A stretch of DNA of 44,156 nucleotides from Comamonadaceae bacterium (GTDB lineage: Bacteria > Pseudomonadota > Gammaproteobacteria > Burkholderiales > Burkholderiaceae_C): NCBI GenBank assembly GCA_947447355.1, contig CANFJF010000028.1, positions 1-44,156 on the forward strand. The letters run 5' to 3'. Shown piece by piece: positions 1 to 9,643 of the stretch. The notes beneath the pieces were generated by a model, which saw nothing but the letters and a program-made list of their open reading frames with translations, was not told the origin of the DNA and did not search any database. Each line of letters starts with the position of its first letter. The first letter of the stretch is position 1. The position numbers and the translations under genes were made by a program.

Positions 1-431
1 CCGGGTAAAAAGCCTTTGTGGCTGACATAAATCAGGCGCGGATTCAGCGCCTTCAGGCTGGCGTAGTCGAGGCCGAGCTTGGCCATGGTGCCGGGCTTGA
101 AGTTCTCGCTGACGATGTCGGCGGTGGCGATCAACTTGAGCACGGCCTCTAGGCCTTCAGGCGATTGCAGGTCAAGTGCCAGACTTTTCTTGTTGCGGTT
201 GAACATCGGAAAAAATCCCGACCCCGAGCCAATGAGTTTGCGGGTCGCATCGCCGTCGCGGCCGTGGCCAATCGGCTCGACCTTGATGACCTCGGCGCCG
301 AGGTCGGCCAGCACCATGCCGCAAGTCGGGCCCATCACCATGTGGGTGAACTCAACGACGCGCAAGCCTTCGTAGGGCAGGCGCGGTGTGGTTGGCGTGT
401 TGATTGTGTCGGTCGTGGTGTCCTCAGTCAT
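1..431 (-). CDS. CaiB/BaiF family CoA-transferase (N-terminal part)
   Basis: Family III CoA-transferase moving CoA between carboxylic acids. Only the first 143 residues are in the window; the gene runs off the left edge. The reading starts MTEDTTTDT and then shows the family N-terminus: GLRVVEFTHMVMGPTCGMVLADLGAEVIKVEP split over residues about 22-55, then FNRNKKSLALDL and SENFKPGTMAKLGLDY. The catalytic Asp lies beyond the edge. The start ATG (431-429) overlaps the 3' end of the upstream lyase gene by 8 bp, so the two are probably translationally coupled. The CaiB + HMG-CoA-lyase-like pair suggests the transferase activates a hydroxy-acid that the lyase then cleaves. The substrate cannot be read from the sequence. 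Confidence 0.9.
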   Translation of the reverse strand, partial: MTEDTTTDTINTPTTPRLPYEGLRVVEFTHMVMGPTCGMVLADLGAEVIKVEPIGHGRDGDATRKLIGSGSGFFPMFNRNKKSLALDLQSPEGLEAVLKLIATADIVSENFKPGTMAKLGLDYASLKALNPRLIYVSHKGFLP

Positions 432-1365
432 GTGCCGCCCACCCTTTAGGTAAACCGGCTTCCGGTGTCATGCCGTAGAGTCCCTCACCCGGCAAGCCGG
501 CTCGCAGCGGTTCACGTGCTGCCATCAGCCGGTTCAGGTCTAAGCCGGTACTGATGCCCATGGCTTCGAACATGAAGGTCAGGTCTTCAGTGACCACATT
601 GCCCGAGGCACCTGGCGCATAAGGGCAGCCGCCGAGTCCGCCGAGCGAGGCGTCGAAGGTGCGCACGCCTTCGTCATAGGCCGCCAGGCAATTGGCCAGC
701 CCGAGGCCGCGCGTGTTGTGCATGTGCGCGGCACCGGCGTGTTGGCCTAACTCAGCGCGCAAGCGTTTGAACAGTCTGCGCACCTGCGCCGGATTGGCAT
801 AGCCGGTGGTGTCCGACAGGCCGACGTCGTCCGCGCCAGCGTCAACGCACTGTGCGGCTAAGCGGATCACGTCGTCTTCGGGCACGTTGCCTTGCAAGGT
901 GCAACCAAAGGCGGTGGAGATGCCGACTTCCAGGCCGACCTGCGGGGCTTTGTCATGGCGTAATTCAGCAATCAGACGGACTTCCTGAACCATTTCCAGC
1001 GGTGTTTTGCGTACGTTGGCCAGCGAATGCGCGTGGCTGGCCGACACCGGCAAGGTGAGCTTGTGCACACCGGCCGCCAACGCCGCTTCGGCGCCGCGCA
1101 GATTCGGCACCAGTGCCATCACCGTGAGGCCGGGCAGCGTGAGCGCGTGCGCCACCACGTCTGCGGTGTCGGCCAGTTGCGGCAGCAGCTTGGCTGGCAC
1201 AAAAGAGCCCACCTCGATTTCGCGCAGACCGGCGTCGTAGAGCGCGGTGATCCAACGTTTTTTGTCAGCCGTGGCCATGATGGCCTTGACCGATTGCAGG
1301 CCATCGCGCGGGCCGACTTCGCTGATCAATATCTGGGGTGTCGGGGAAAGAAAGGGGTGTTGCAT
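424..1365 (-). CDS. Hydroxymethylglutaryl-CoA lyase family protein
   Basis: Predicted TIM-barrel lyase of the HMG-CoA lyase group, splitting a 3-hydroxy-3-methylacyl-CoA such as HMG-CoA or citramalyl-CoA; cytoplasmic. Family marks are EVGPRDGLQ near the N-terminus (catalytic Arg/Asp), SDTTGYANP, the metal-binding HMHNTRGLGLAN, and the active-site loop GGLGGCPYAPGASGN with the catalytic Cys. The length, 313 aa, is usual. I use the ATG at 1365; a TTG two codons upstream (1371) is in frame and possible. The stop codon overlaps the start of the CoA-transferase gene. Members of this family differ in substrate, so leucine catabolism is not assumed; there are no isovaleryl- or methylcrotonyl-CoA genes nearby. 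Confidence 0.88.
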   Translation of the reverse strand: MQHPFLSPTPQILISEVGPRDGLQSVKAIMATADKKRWITALYDAGLREIEVGSFVPAKLLPQLADTADVVAHALTLPGLTVMALVPNLRGAEAALAAGVHKLTLPVSASHAHSLANVRKTPLEMVQEVRLIAELRHDKAPQVGLEVGISTAFGCTLQGNVPEDDVIRLAAQCVDAGADDVGLSDTTGYANPAQVRRLFKRLRAELGQHAGAAHMHNTRGLGLANCLAAYDEGVRTFDASLGGLGGCPYAPGASGNVVTEDLTFMFEAMGISTGLDLNRLMAAREPLRAGLPGEGLYGMTPEAGLPKGWAAHD

Positions 1366-1549
1366 CGGCAAAGGCTTGGTCTCGTGTATCTCAATCGTTA
1401 TGCAAGGCGCAGAGCCTCACTTCGCTGTATTGTTTCAGCAAACAGCGCTGGCTTGTTGGTGATCGCATTGAGATTACCACCTGAAAAGTCACAGATAAAT
1501 CCTATTTTTGGCAATTAATCTTTGGTCAAGTAGCTAATACAGTATCGGG

Positions 1550-2272
1550 ATGGATAAAAAACGACCTCGGTCTGCTGCTGCGCCCCTCCTTCCGGGCGCG
1601 GTGCTGTTCGACGCCTATGGCACGCTGTTCGATGTTTATAGCGTCGGCTTGCTGGCTGAGCAGCTGTTTCCAGGTCAGGGTCAAGCACTCAGTTTGCTGT
1701 GGCGCGACAAGCAAATTGAGTACACGCGTTTGGTCACCACCAGCAAACGCGGTCCGCAGCGGGAGTCGGTGTACCAACCTTTTTGGGCGCTCACACAAGC
1801 TGGTCTGCGTTTCGCCTGCAAGCGCTTAGGCTTGACGCTGACGCTCGACGCCGAGCAGCAGCTGATGAACCAGTACCGGCATCTGTCGGCTTTTCCGGAA
1901 AATCGCGAGGTGCTGCAAACGCTGAAAGCGCGCGGCATCGTCACCGGTATTTTGAGCAATGGTGACCCTGAGATGCTGGGCATCGCCGTGCGCAGCGCCG
2001 GCCTAGAAGGCTTGCTCGACCACGTGTTGAGCGTGGACAGCCTTCGTCAGTACAAGACGCATCCGGATGCCTATGCGCTCGGCACTGAGGCGGTCGGTTT
2101 GCCTGCCTCGCAAGTGGTGTTTGTGAGTTGCAACAGCTGGGACGCGCTGGGTGCCACGTGGTTTGGTTACCAGACCTTGTGGGTCAACCGCTATAACTTG
2201 CCCTTTGAAGAACTTGGCACGCAGCCTGTGCGCACCGGCAGCAATCTGCGCGACGTGCTGTCCTTTTTTTGA
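1550..2272 (+). CDS. Haloacid dehalogenase, type II (L-2-haloacid dehalogenase family)
   Basis: HAD-superfamily hydrolase of the (S)-2-haloacid dehalogenase type, which converts 2-haloalkanoates such as chloroacetate to 2-hydroxy acids. Motif I is [13 protein letters not shown] with nucleophile Asp21, motif II is the S of LSNGDPEML, then [15 protein letters not shown] with the motif III Lys. The family end motif [24 protein letters not shown] is also present (read in two pieces). The length of 240 aa is typical. The gene ends only 20 bp before malate synthase G on the same strand, so the products may be linked: glycolate made from a haloacetate would reach glyoxylate and then malate. The actual substrate is inferred from the family; other HAD substrates are possible. 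Confidence 0.87.
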   Translation: MDKKRPRSAAAPLLPGAVLFDAYGTLFDVYSVGLLAEQLFPGQGQALSLLWRDKQIEYTRLVTTSKRGPQRESVYQPFWALTQAGLRFACKRLGLTLTLDAEQQLMNQYRHLSAFPENREVLQTLKARGIVTGILSNGDPEMLGIAVRSAGLEGLLDHVLSVDSLRQYKTHPDAYALGTEAVGLPASQVVFVSCNSWDALGATWFGYQTLWVNRYNLPFEELGTQPVRTGSNLRDVLSFF

Positions 2273-2292
2273 ATCACTTCTCAGGAGAAATC

Positions 2293-4509
2293 ATGTCCAC
2301 TGCCCGTACCCCCAGCCACCGTCTGCAAGTCGCCACGCCGCTGTACCAGTTCATTGAAGAGCGCGTGCTGCCCGGCATCGGCGTCAAGAGCGCTGCTTTC
2401 TGGAAAGGCTTCGACGCCATCGTCGCCGACCTGTCGCCTAAAAATATCGCCTTGCTGGCCGAGCGTGACCGCTTGCAGTCTGCGCAAGACGCCTGGCACA
2501 AAGCCAACCCCGGCCCGATCACCGACATGCCGGCTTACCGCAGCTTTCTGGAAAAGATCGGCTACCTCACCAAGGTGCCGAAAAAAGTCCGCATCACCAC
2601 GACCCAAGTCGATGCCGAGCTTGCTGTGCAAGCTGGCCCGCAGTTGGTGGTGCCTGTGCTCAATGCGCGCTACGCACTGAACGCCGCCAATGCGCGCTGG
2701 GGTTCTTTGTATGACGCGCTGTACGGCACCGACGTGATCTCGGAAGACAAGGGCTGCGAAAAAGGCAAAGGCTACAACCCGAAACGCGGTGCCAAGGTCA
2801 TTGACTACGCCCGCCACGTGCTGGACCGCACTGCGCCGCTGCGCAAAGGCTCGCACGTTGACTCAATCGGCTACCGAATCAAAGACGGCAAGCTCGCCGT
2901 CAAACTCAAAGACGGCAGCAACACCAGCTTGGCCGACGCCAAACAACTGGCCGGTTACCAAGGCGAGCCGAGTCAACCCAGCGCCGTGCTGCTGCAACAC
3001 AACGGCCTGCACCTCGACATTCAAATCGACCGCAGCACCTTGATCGGCAAAAGCGACCCAGCCGGTGTCAGCGACTTGGTGCTGGAAGCGGCGCTGTCGA
3101 CCATTCTGGACCTCGAAGATTCTGTGGCCGTGGTCGACGCCGACGACAAAGTACTGGCCTACAGCAATTGGCTCGGCATCTTGCAAGGGACGTTGACGGA
3201 GAGCTTTGAAAAAGGCGGCCAGACCCTGACGCGCGGCCTGAACCCTGACCGCGTCTACACGCCGCCTGCCGGCAAAGGCAAGAAGGTCGTGCTGCACGGC
3301 CGCTCGCTCATGTTCCTGCGCAACGTCGGGCACCTGATGACGAATCCGGCCATTTTGTACACCGACAAAAAGGGCGACACCCGCGAAATTCCGGAAGGCA
3401 TTCTGGACGCCGTGGTGACCACCACCATCGCCATGCACGACCTCAAGCGCAGCGCCAAAGACGCCATTCGCAACTCGCGCAAAGGCTCGGTCTACATCGT
3501 CAAGCCGAAGATGCACGGCCCGGCTGAAGTCGCTTTTGCCGATGAACTTTTCTCAAGGGTTGAAAAAATGCTGGGGTTGCCGGGCAGCACGGTCAAGCTC
3601 GGCATCATGGACGAAGAACGTCGCACCAGCGTCAACTTGAAGGCCTGTATTGACGCTGCCAAAAGCCGCGTCGCCTTCATCAACACCGGCTTCTTAGACC
3701 GCACCGGCGACGAGATGCACACCGCCATGTATGCCGGCCCGATGATCCGCAAAGGTGACATGAAATCCAGCGCCTGGATTCAGTCTTATGAGCGCAACAA
3801 CGTGCTGGTCGGCTTGAGCTGCGGCCTGCGCGGCAAAGCGCAAATCGGCAAAGGCATGTGGGCCATGCCCGACCTCATGAAGGCCATGATGGAACAAAAA
3901 ATCGGCCACCCGATGGCCGGTGCCAACACCGCTTGGGTGCCCAGCCCGACCGGCGCCACTTTGCACGCCCTGCATTACCACCAGGTGTTGGTCAGCGACG
4001 TGCAAAAAGAGATGGAAAAAACCAACGCTAAAAAGGAAGCCGAGAGCCTGCTCACCGGTTTGTTGACCGTGCCCGTGACGGCTACGCCGAATTGGAGCGC
4101 TGCCGATAAGCAACAAGAAATTGACAACAACGCGCAAGGTATTTTGGGTTACGTGGTGCGTTGGATTGACCAAGGCGTCGGCTGCTCCAAAGTGCCCGAC
4201 ATCCACAACGTCGGCCTGATGGAAGACCGCGCCACACTGCGTATTTCGAGTCAACACATCGCCAACTGGTTGCTGCACGGCGTGGTCACGAAAGAACAAG
4301 TCAAAGCCACCTTCGAGCGCATGGCCGCAGTCGTCGACAAACAAAACGCCGGCGACCCGTTGTATAAAAACATGGCCGGTAACTTCGCCACCAGCGCGGC
4401 ATACAAAGCGGCTTGCGATTTGGTTTTCAAGGGGCTGGAGCAGCCCAGCGGCTACACCGAGCCCCTGCTGCATGCCTGGCGCTTGAAGGTCAAGGCGGGT
4501 ACGGCTTGA
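2293..4509 (+). CDS. glcB: Malate synthase G
   Basis: Condenses glyoxylate with acetyl-CoA to malate; cytoplasmic, Mg-dependent, monomeric. The product is 738 aa, normal for the G isoform. I chose the ATG at 2293 because AGGAG sits 7 nt upstream; an in-frame ATG at 2269 overlaps the dehalogenase stop and lacks a ribosome site. Visible family blocks are [83 protein letters not shown] and [16 protein letters not shown], which holds the catalytic Asp of the E. coli enzyme. The gene lies just downstream of a haloacid dehalogenase and stops 1 bp before the end of the convergent ABC transporter gene. Confidence 0.97.
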   Translation: MSTARTPSHRLQVATPLYQFIEERVLPGIGVKSAAFWKGFDAIVADLSPKNIALLAERDRLQSAQDAWHKANPGPITDMPAYRSFLEKIGYLTKVPKKVRITTTQVDAELAVQAGPQLVVPVLNARYALNAANARWGSLYDALYGTDVISEDKGCEKGKGYNPKRGAKVIDYARHVLDRTAPLRKGSHVDSIGYRIKDGKLAVKLKDGSNTSLADAKQLAGYQGEPSQPSAVLLQHNGLHLDIQIDRSTLIGKSDPAGVSDLVLEAALSTILDLEDSVAVVDADDKVLAYSNWLGILQGTLTESFEKGGQTLTRGLNPDRVYTPPAGKGKKVVLHGRSLMFLRNVGHLMTNPAILYTDKKGDTREIPEGILDAVVTTTIAMHDLKRSAKDAIRNSRKGSVYIVKPKMHGPAEVAFADELFSRVEKMLGLPGSTVKLGIMDEERRTSVNLKACIDAAKSRVAFINTGFLDRTGDEMHTAMYAGPMIRKGDMKSSAWIQSYERNNVLVGLSCGLRGKAQIGKGMWAMPDLMKAMMEQKIGHPMAGANTAWVPSPTGATLHALHYHQVLVSDVQKEMEKTNAKKEAESLLTGLLTVPVTATPNWSAADKQQEIDNNAQGILGYVVRWIDQGVGCSKVPDIHNVGLMEDRATLRISSQHIANWLLHGVVTKEQVKATFERMAAVVDKQNAGDPLYKNMAGNFATSAAYKAACDLVFKGLEQPSGYTEPLLHAWRLKVKAGTA

Positions 4510-4510
4510 T

Positions 4511-6076
4511 TCAGGCTCTGCGCTGCCGCAGCAGGTGCTCCACGCCTTCAAACAGCGCCTCGCTCAGCAGCGCCAGCAGCGTGGCGGGCAGGGCACCGGC
4601 CAGCAGCATCTGACCGTCGTTGAGAGCCAGGCCCGTGACGATGCGCTCGCCGTAACCACCTGCCCCAATGAAGGCAGCAATGGTCGCCGTACCGATCGCA
4701 ATCGACGTCGCCGTGCGCATACCCGCGATGATGGACGGCAGTGCTTGCGGCAGTTCGACCTTCTTCATCACTTGTCCGGCTGTCATGCCCAACGCCTGAC
4801 CCGCCAAGCGTTGGCCGGTGGGCACCTCGCTCAGGCCAGTGACGGTGTTGCGCATGATGGGCAGCAGGGCGTAAAGCATCAGCGCTATGAGCGCGGGCAG
4901 CGTGCCAATCAGGCCGAGCGCAGAAATCAGCATCGCCAGCATGGCCAGTGACGGCACGGTCTGCAGCAGGCCGGCGGCGCCCAGCACCACGGCGCGCAGG
5001 CGCGGGTGCGGAAACACCCACACCGCCAGCGGAATGCCCAGCAGCGCAGCGCCGCCCAAAGCGATGAAGGTCAGCGTCAAGTGTTGTCGCGTCAGCCGCG
5101 CTAGGTCGGGCCCGAACAGCTTGGCCCAGAAGCCGCGTTGGCCCGGGTCGGAACCTACACCGGCCGTTGCAGTTGGCGCAGCGTCTGAGTTAGATGCGAG
5201 GTAGTCACGCGCAATCACATCAAAAGCCACGCCCTGCAATTCAGCCCGCGCGTTCATCGCAATCATGGCTTTTTCGTCAATGCTGCCGCTCAACTTTTGC
5301 AGCGCCGCCCACGCTTGGGGAAACCGCGTGGGTACGTCCAGCCGGTACAGCAGCACAGCGTCATAACGCGCAAAGTAAGCCAAGTCGTCCTTCAGCACGC
5401 GCAGGCCGAGGTGGTCAATTTTCGCGTCGGTGGTGTAGATGTCGATCACATCGACCTGTTTTTGCGCTATCGCGTCGTACGCCAAGCCATGGTCTAGCGC
5501 CAGCGGCACCTGCTGCGCCGCATAGCGGCTGGCCAGCCCCGGCCAACCATCGGCACGGCCCAAAAATTCGTTTGATAGGCCCAACTTCAGCGCCGGGTGT
5601 CTGACCAGATCGCTGAGCGAAGTGATGCCTAGGCGCTGTGCGGTGTCTTCGCGCATGGCCAGCGCATAGCCGTCGTTGAACCCCAGCGGGATCGCCGCAC
5701 CGAGGCCCAGCGGCGCCAGCGCCGTGTTCATGGCCTCTATCGACATCGGCGTTTTACGCTGAAGGATCTCTAGGCTGATGGTGCCCATGTATTCCGGGTA
5801 CAGGTCAATGCTGCCCGAGCGCAGCGCTGCATAAACAATGGCGGTGTTGCCCAAGCCCTGCAGCACGGCCGGCGGCTTCGGTGTGTGCGCAGCGGCTGTC
5901 TGTGCCAGCACCTGCGCAAGGATGTAAGACTCGGTGAAACGCTTGGAGCCGATGCGCAAGGTGTCATTGGCTGCTTGTGCGGCGAAAGTGCTGGTGCTGA
6001 CAAGGGCCAGCACCAGAGCGATGCACCAAGCAGCGAATTTGGTTAATGGTGTTAAGGCGGGGAATCGGCGATTCAT
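4511..6076 (-). CDS. Osmoprotectant-type ABC transporter, substrate-binding protein fused to permease
   Basis: One 521-aa chain combines two parts normally made separately. Residues about 1-32 form a signal peptide ending AFAA-like (STSTFAAQA). Residues about 35-300 are an OpuAC/glycine-betaine-type binding domain (LRIGSKRFTESYILAQ, GSIDLYPEYMGT, DVIDIYTTDAKI). A linker rich in Ala/Thr/Gly follows. Residues about 330-515 are a BPD-type permease with LLQTVPSLAMLAML and the EAA-like loop QALGMTAGQVMKKVELPQALPSIIAGMR (given here as one motif, key Gly in ALGM). Ligands in the family include betaine, choline and ergothioneine; the ligand here is unknown. No ATPase gene is next to it. It follows the zeta-like gene by 50 bp on the same strand. 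Confidence 0.88.
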   Translation of the reverse strand: MNRRFPALTPLTKFAAWCIALVLALVSTSTFAAQAANDTLRIGSKRFTESYILAQVLAQTAAAHTPKPPAVLQGLGNTAIVYAALRSGSIDLYPEYMGTISLEILQRKTPMSIEAMNTALAPLGLGAAIPLGFNDGYALAMREDTAQRLGITSLSDLVRHPALKLGLSNEFLGRADGWPGLASRYAAQQVPLALDHGLAYDAIAQKQVDVIDIYTTDAKIDHLGLRVLKDDLAYFARYDAVLLYRLDVPTRFPQAWAALQKLSGSIDEKAMIAMNARAELQGVAFDVIARDYLASNSDAAPTATAGVGSDPGQRGFWAKLFGPDLARLTRQHLTLTFIALGGAALLGIPLAVWVFPHPRLRAVVLGAAGLLQTVPSLAMLAMLISALGLIGTLPALIALMLYALLPIMRNTVTGLSEVPTGQRLAGQALGMTAGQVMKKVELPQALPSIIAGMRTATSIAIGTATIAAFIGAGGYGERIVTGLALNDGQMLLAGALPATLLALLSEALFEGVEHLLRQRRA

Positions 6077-6126
6077 CGGCTCAGTATCGCCGCCCTCGCT
6101 GGCTGAATCCAGTCGTTTGGATTGGC

Positions 6127-6855
6127 CTACGAAAGATCAATGTCTTCCGGCGACACACGAACAAGTTGCCCGTCCCGGAAGACGATCAAGTCAGTCCCTG
6201 TTTGCACGGCCAGCCGCCTAGCTTGCAGCGCGGCGCGTTGAATCGCGGCAAAGGAGCCCCTCAAGTCGGCATCCATCGTCGTCGGGGGAATCCCGTAGTC
6301 AGGCTCTGGCTCATTGACATGGCGAATGGTGTCCATCGGCGAATCACTCCAATCCGTTAAAACAGGTTGGTCACCTGAGTTGTCATAAAGAGCCCACTGG
6401 TCGACCAGTGGGCGGTAGAGGTTGGCGAACAGTTCCTTGCCGGCGTCAAAGCGCCGACGAATCGTCGACTCCGGGATGTCATGCCCGCCCTGACGAACCC
6501 GCTCTGCCACCCGTTGAACAGCGATGTCTGCTGACGGCAAACTCAAAAATAACAACGTCACCTTGTAGCCCTGCGCACGCCACGTGGGTATGTGGCGCGC
6601 ATAGATTTTGCCAGCCAAGGTCGTTTCAAAAGCGAAGTTGGTGCTTTTCGCGACATGTTGGGCGATGACTTTCAGCATCAAGCGGCCGGCTTGGATGGCG
6701 GCCTTTTCTGGTGCAAAAGGTGACAGTCCGGCCGCAATCAAGTCTGCGTTGAAAAACACCTGGCAGCCAGCTTCACGCGGCAGAAACGCCCTTGCAAAAG
6801 TCGTTTTCCCCGCACCGTTAGGTCCGGCAATGATGATGATTTTGGGTGGCGACAT
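6127..6855 (-). CDS. Zeta-toxin-family P-loop kinase
   Basis: A 242-aa ATP-binding protein. Walker A is AGPNGAGKTTFAR near residue 10. FFNADLIAAGLSP and NFAFETTLAG (residues about 75-85) are the substrate-binding and catalytic segments of zeta-like kinases. RVAERVRQGGHDIPESTIRRRF is the typical Arg-rich lid (read as two halves). The classic zeta toxin phosphorylates UDP-N-acetylglucosamine, blocking wall synthesis, but many stand-alone chromosomal homologues have unknown substrates. No epsilon-like or other small antitoxin gene is visible on either side. It sits 85 bp downstream of mmsA on the same strand and 50 bp upstream of the ABC fusion gene, so it may be read through from mmsA. A toxin role is inference only. 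Confidence 0.82.
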   Translation of the reverse strand: MSPPKIIIIAGPNGAGKTTFARAFLPREAGCQVFFNADLIAAGLSPFAPEKAAIQAGRLMLKVIAQHVAKSTNFAFETTLAGKIYARHIPTWRAQGYKVTLLFLSLPSADIAVQRVAERVRQGGHDIPESTIRRRFDAGKELFANLYRPLVDQWALYDNSGDQPVLTDWSDSPMDTIRHVNEPEPDYGIPPTTMDADLRGSFAAIQRAALQARRLAVQTGTDLIVFRDGQLVRVSPEDIDLS

Positions 6856-6940
6856 GAGTGGTAAAGGACTGTTGGCAAAAACATATCCAACAGACCTCTC
6901 ATGCGCATGGTAACGGCGTTAAAGGTTTAACGCTGAAAAC

Positions 6941-8464
6941 TCACTTCGCCGTCGGCATCACAAACTCAGCGCCCTTGCCGATGCTCTCGGGCCAGCGCTG
7001 CATGATGGATTTTTGCTTGGTGTAGAAACGCACGCCTTCTTCGCCGTAGGCGTGCATGTCGCCGAACAGGCTTTTCTTCCAGCCGCCAAAGCCATGCCAA
7101 GCCATCGGCACCGGAATCGGCACGTTGATGCCGACCATACCGACTTGTATACGGCGACTGAATTCACGCGCCACGTTGCCGTCGCGGGTGAAGCAGCTCA
7201 CGCCGTTGCCGAACTCGTGCGCGTTGATCAGGTTGATGGCTTCGGCCAGGTCTTTGACGCGCATGCAGCCCAGCACCGGGCCAAAAATTTCTTCTTTGTA
7301 AATGCGCATCTCGGGGGTCACGTTGTCAAACAGCGTGCCGCCCATCCAGAAGCCTTGCTCGCAACCCGCGCCGGCTTGTGCGCCTGTGAAGCTGCGGCCA
7401 TCAACCAGCAGGGTCGCGCCTTCTTGGACACCCAAGTCGATGTAGCAGGTGATGCGTTGGTGCGCGGCGGCGGTGACGATGGGGCCCATTTCGGCGTCGA
7501 GGTTGACGCCGTTTTTGATGATGAGTTGCTCAGCGCGTGCTTGTAGTTTGGGCAGCAAGCGGTCGGCCACATCGCCGACCAGCACGGCGACTGAGATCGC
7601 CATGCAGCGCTCGCCGGCCGAACCGTAACCCGCGCCAATCAGCGCGTCGACGGCTTGGTCGAGGTCGGCATCCGGCATCACGACCATGTGGTTTTTGGCA
7701 CCACCCAGGGCTTGCACGCGCTTGCCGTGGTGTGCGCCGGTTTCATAAATGTAGTTGGCAATTGGTGTCGAGCCGACGAACGAAATGGCGTGCACATCCG
7801 GGTGCACCAGCAGCGCGTCAACAGCTTCCTTGTCGCCTTGCACGACGTTGAAAACACCGTCGGGCAGGCCGGCTTTTTTCAGCAGTTCGGCCATGAACAG
7901 GCTGGCGCTCGGGTCGATCGGGCTGGGCTTGAGGATGAAGCAATTGCCGGCGGCAATCGCCACCGGATACATCCACATCGGGACCATCACCGGGAAGTTG
8001 AACGGCGTGATGCCGGCGACTACGCCGAGGGGCTGGCGCAGCGTCCAGTTGTCGATGCCGGTGCTGACTTGGTCGGTGAAGTCGCCCTTGAGCAGTTGCG
8101 GAATGCCGCAGGCGAATTCGACGATGTCGATGCCGCGTGCCACTTCGCCTTGGGCGTCGGTGAAGACCTTGCCATGCTCGGCGGTGATCAGGTGCGCCAG
8201 CTGGTCTTTGTGTTGGTTCAGCAGTTCTAAAAACTTGAACATGACGCGGGCACGGCGAATGGGCGGTGTGTCTGACCAAGCCGGAAAAGCCGCCTTGGCA
8301 GCGACGACGGCTGCGTCTACATCGGCGGCATTAGCCAGCGCGACACGCGCAGTCACTGTGCCGGTGGCGGGGTTGAAAACGTCTTGCTGACGGACCGATG
8401 AGCCGGCTATAACGTGCCCGTTCACATGGTGGCCAACGATGCTTGGGGTGGTAGGTGTGGTCAT
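6941..8464 (-). CDS. mmsA: Methylmalonate-semialdehyde dehydrogenase (CoA-acylating)
   Basis: NAD- and CoA-dependent oxidation of methylmalonate semialdehyde to propionyl-CoA, the last step of valine breakdown; family members also serve inositol or beta-alanine routes. The 507-aa chain has the ALDH fold: [45 protein letters not shown], and the catalytic Cys in [11 protein letters not shown], a hallmark of the CoA-acylating MmsA/IolA group. EEIFGPVLG and NPAT-like elements are also present. The start ATG has AAGGA about 8 nt upstream. It is transcribed away from a LysR gene across 127 bp containing a perfect palindrome, so that regulator is its probable controller. Confidence 0.94.
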   Translation of the reverse strand: MTTPTTPSIVGHHVNGHVIAGSSVRQQDVFNPATGTVTARVALANAADVDAAVVAAKAAFPAWSDTPPIRRARVMFKFLELLNQHKDQLAHLITAEHGKVFTDAQGEVARGIDIVEFACGIPQLLKGDFTDQVSTGIDNWTLRQPLGVVAGITPFNFPVMVPMWMYPVAIAAGNCFILKPSPIDPSASLFMAELLKKAGLPDGVFNVVQGDKEAVDALLVHPDVHAISFVGSTPIANYIYETGAHHGKRVQALGGAKNHMVVMPDADLDQAVDALIGAGYGSAGERCMAISVAVLVGDVADRLLPKLQARAEQLIIKNGVNLDAEMGPIVTAAAHQRITCYIDLGVQEGATLLVDGRSFTGAQAGAGCEQGFWMGGTLFDNVTPEMRIYKEEIFGPVLGCMRVKDLAEAINLINAHEFGNGVSCFTRDGNVAREFSRRIQVGMVGINVPIPVPMAWHGFGGWKKSLFGDMHAYGEEGVRFYTKQKSIMQRWPESIGKGAEFVMPTAK

Positions 8465-8543
8465 GGCGGGTCCTTCGAGATGTCAATTAAGGATTAGTCT
8501 AGGCTTCAGGCCGTCTTTTGATAACGCCCTTATTTGTGATTAC

Positions 8544-8565
8544 ATTGTTCAAATAAATGAACAAT
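8544..8565. promoter_or_regulatory. Perfect palindrome between mmsA and the LysR gene (candidate operator)
   Basis: Two 8-bp arms, ATTGTTCA and TGAACAAT, are exact inverted repeats around the 6-nt spacer AATAAA. It lies 26 bp upstream of the LysR start and 79 bp upstream of the mmsA start. It contains T-N11-A-type pairs as used by LysR proteins. Position and symmetry suggest the binding site of the divergent LysR regulator. This is inference from the sequence. Confidence 0.6.
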
Positions 8566-8591
8566 GAAGTCGATTCTGCTAATCTGCAGGC

Positions 8592-9635
8592 ATGGCTTCT
8601 GACCAACTTTCACCGCTACTGGCTGACTTGCATTTGTTGACCGTGCTGGCCGCTACGCGCAGCTTCACCGAGGCCGCGCGTCGCCTTGGCGTGTCTAAAG
8701 CTTCAGCCAGCATGCGCATCAGCGAGCTGGAGCGCGCGGCTGGGGTGTTGCTGGTGAGGCGCACCACACGCTCGGTCGGCTTGACCGAGGCTGGCCAGCA
8801 GCTGGTGAATGACATGCTACCGGCTTTTAGCCGTATCAGCGAGAGTTACACCGCCGTCAAAGACCTGGTCGGCACGCCGCGCGGGCTGGTGCGTGTGACC
8901 GCGCCGGTGGCGCTGGGGCGGCAACATTTGGCGCCGTGCGTTGCGGCCTTTCTCAAGCAATTTCCCGATATTCAGATCGAGCTGGAGCTGACCGACCGCT
9001 TTGTGAACCTCGCCAACGAAGGCTTTGACTTGGCGATTCGCCACACCCACACGCCGCCTGAAACCCATGTCGCCTGGGTGCTGTGCGAAACCCGCTCGGT
9101 GCTGATGGCCAGTCCGGCGTATCTGGCGGCACGCGGCGTACCAACACATCCCTCAGAGCTCAGCGCGCATGACTGCTTGTTGTATTTGGGCGGCGGGCAT
9201 GCCGGTAACTGGACTTTCGTTAAACGTTCGAACATCGCTGAGGTCACCACCAAAGTGGGCAAGAACCGCCTGCGCAAAGCAGCTAGCGTTGCCCAGCCAG
9301 CCGATGAACGCGTCGGCGTCAACATCCGCGGCTCGCTCAAGGCCAACAACAGCGAGGTCTTGCGCGACGCGCTCTTGGCTGGTTTGGGCATTGGCCTGCT
9401 GCCCGATTTCAGCCTGCCGCCGCCTAACGCCGATGGCGAGTCGCCGCTGGTGCGAGTCTTGCCCGACTGGCAGGTGCAAGGCTTTTTTGGCGATCGGATT
9501 TACGCCCTGCGGCCGTGGTCTGCGCAGGTGCCGAAGGCCGTGCAGTGTCTGGTGGAATACCTGCGCGCGTACTTCGCGCCGGGCTTCAACCCAAGCGTCA
9601 ATCAAATCGTCAATCAAAGCGCTACAAAAGGATAA
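8592..9635 (+). CDS. LysR-family transcriptional regulator
   Basis: DNA-binding regulator with an N-terminal winged helix-turn-helix (residues about 10-70: LLTVLAATRSFTEAARRLG, ASASMRISELERAAGV, RRTTRSVGLTEAG) and a periplasmic-binding-protein-like effector domain from about residue 95. At 347 aa it is longer than the usual 300 or so; the extra length is in a segment near residues 215-240 and in a C-terminal tail. It is divergent from mmsA and likely controls it and itself through the palindrome in the shared gap. The Nudix gene starts 8 bp after its stop, so the two could be one transcript. The effector is unknown. Confidence 0.9.
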   Translation: MASDQLSPLLADLHLLTVLAATRSFTEAARRLGVSKASASMRISELERAAGVLLVRRTTRSVGLTEAGQQLVNDMLPAFSRISESYTAVKDLVGTPRGLVRVTAPVALGRQHLAPCVAAFLKQFPDIQIELELTDRFVNLANEGFDLAIRHTHTPPETHVAWVLCETRSVLMASPAYLAARGVPTHPSELSAHDCLLYLGGGHAGNWTFVKRSNIAEVTTKVGKNRLRKAASVAQPADERVGVNIRGSLKANNSEVLRDALLAGLGIGLLPDFSLPPPNADGESPLVRVLPDWQVQGFFGDRIYALRPWSAQVPKAVQCLVEYLRAYFAPGFNPSVNQIVNQSATKG

Positions 9636-9643
9636 TTCTGATC

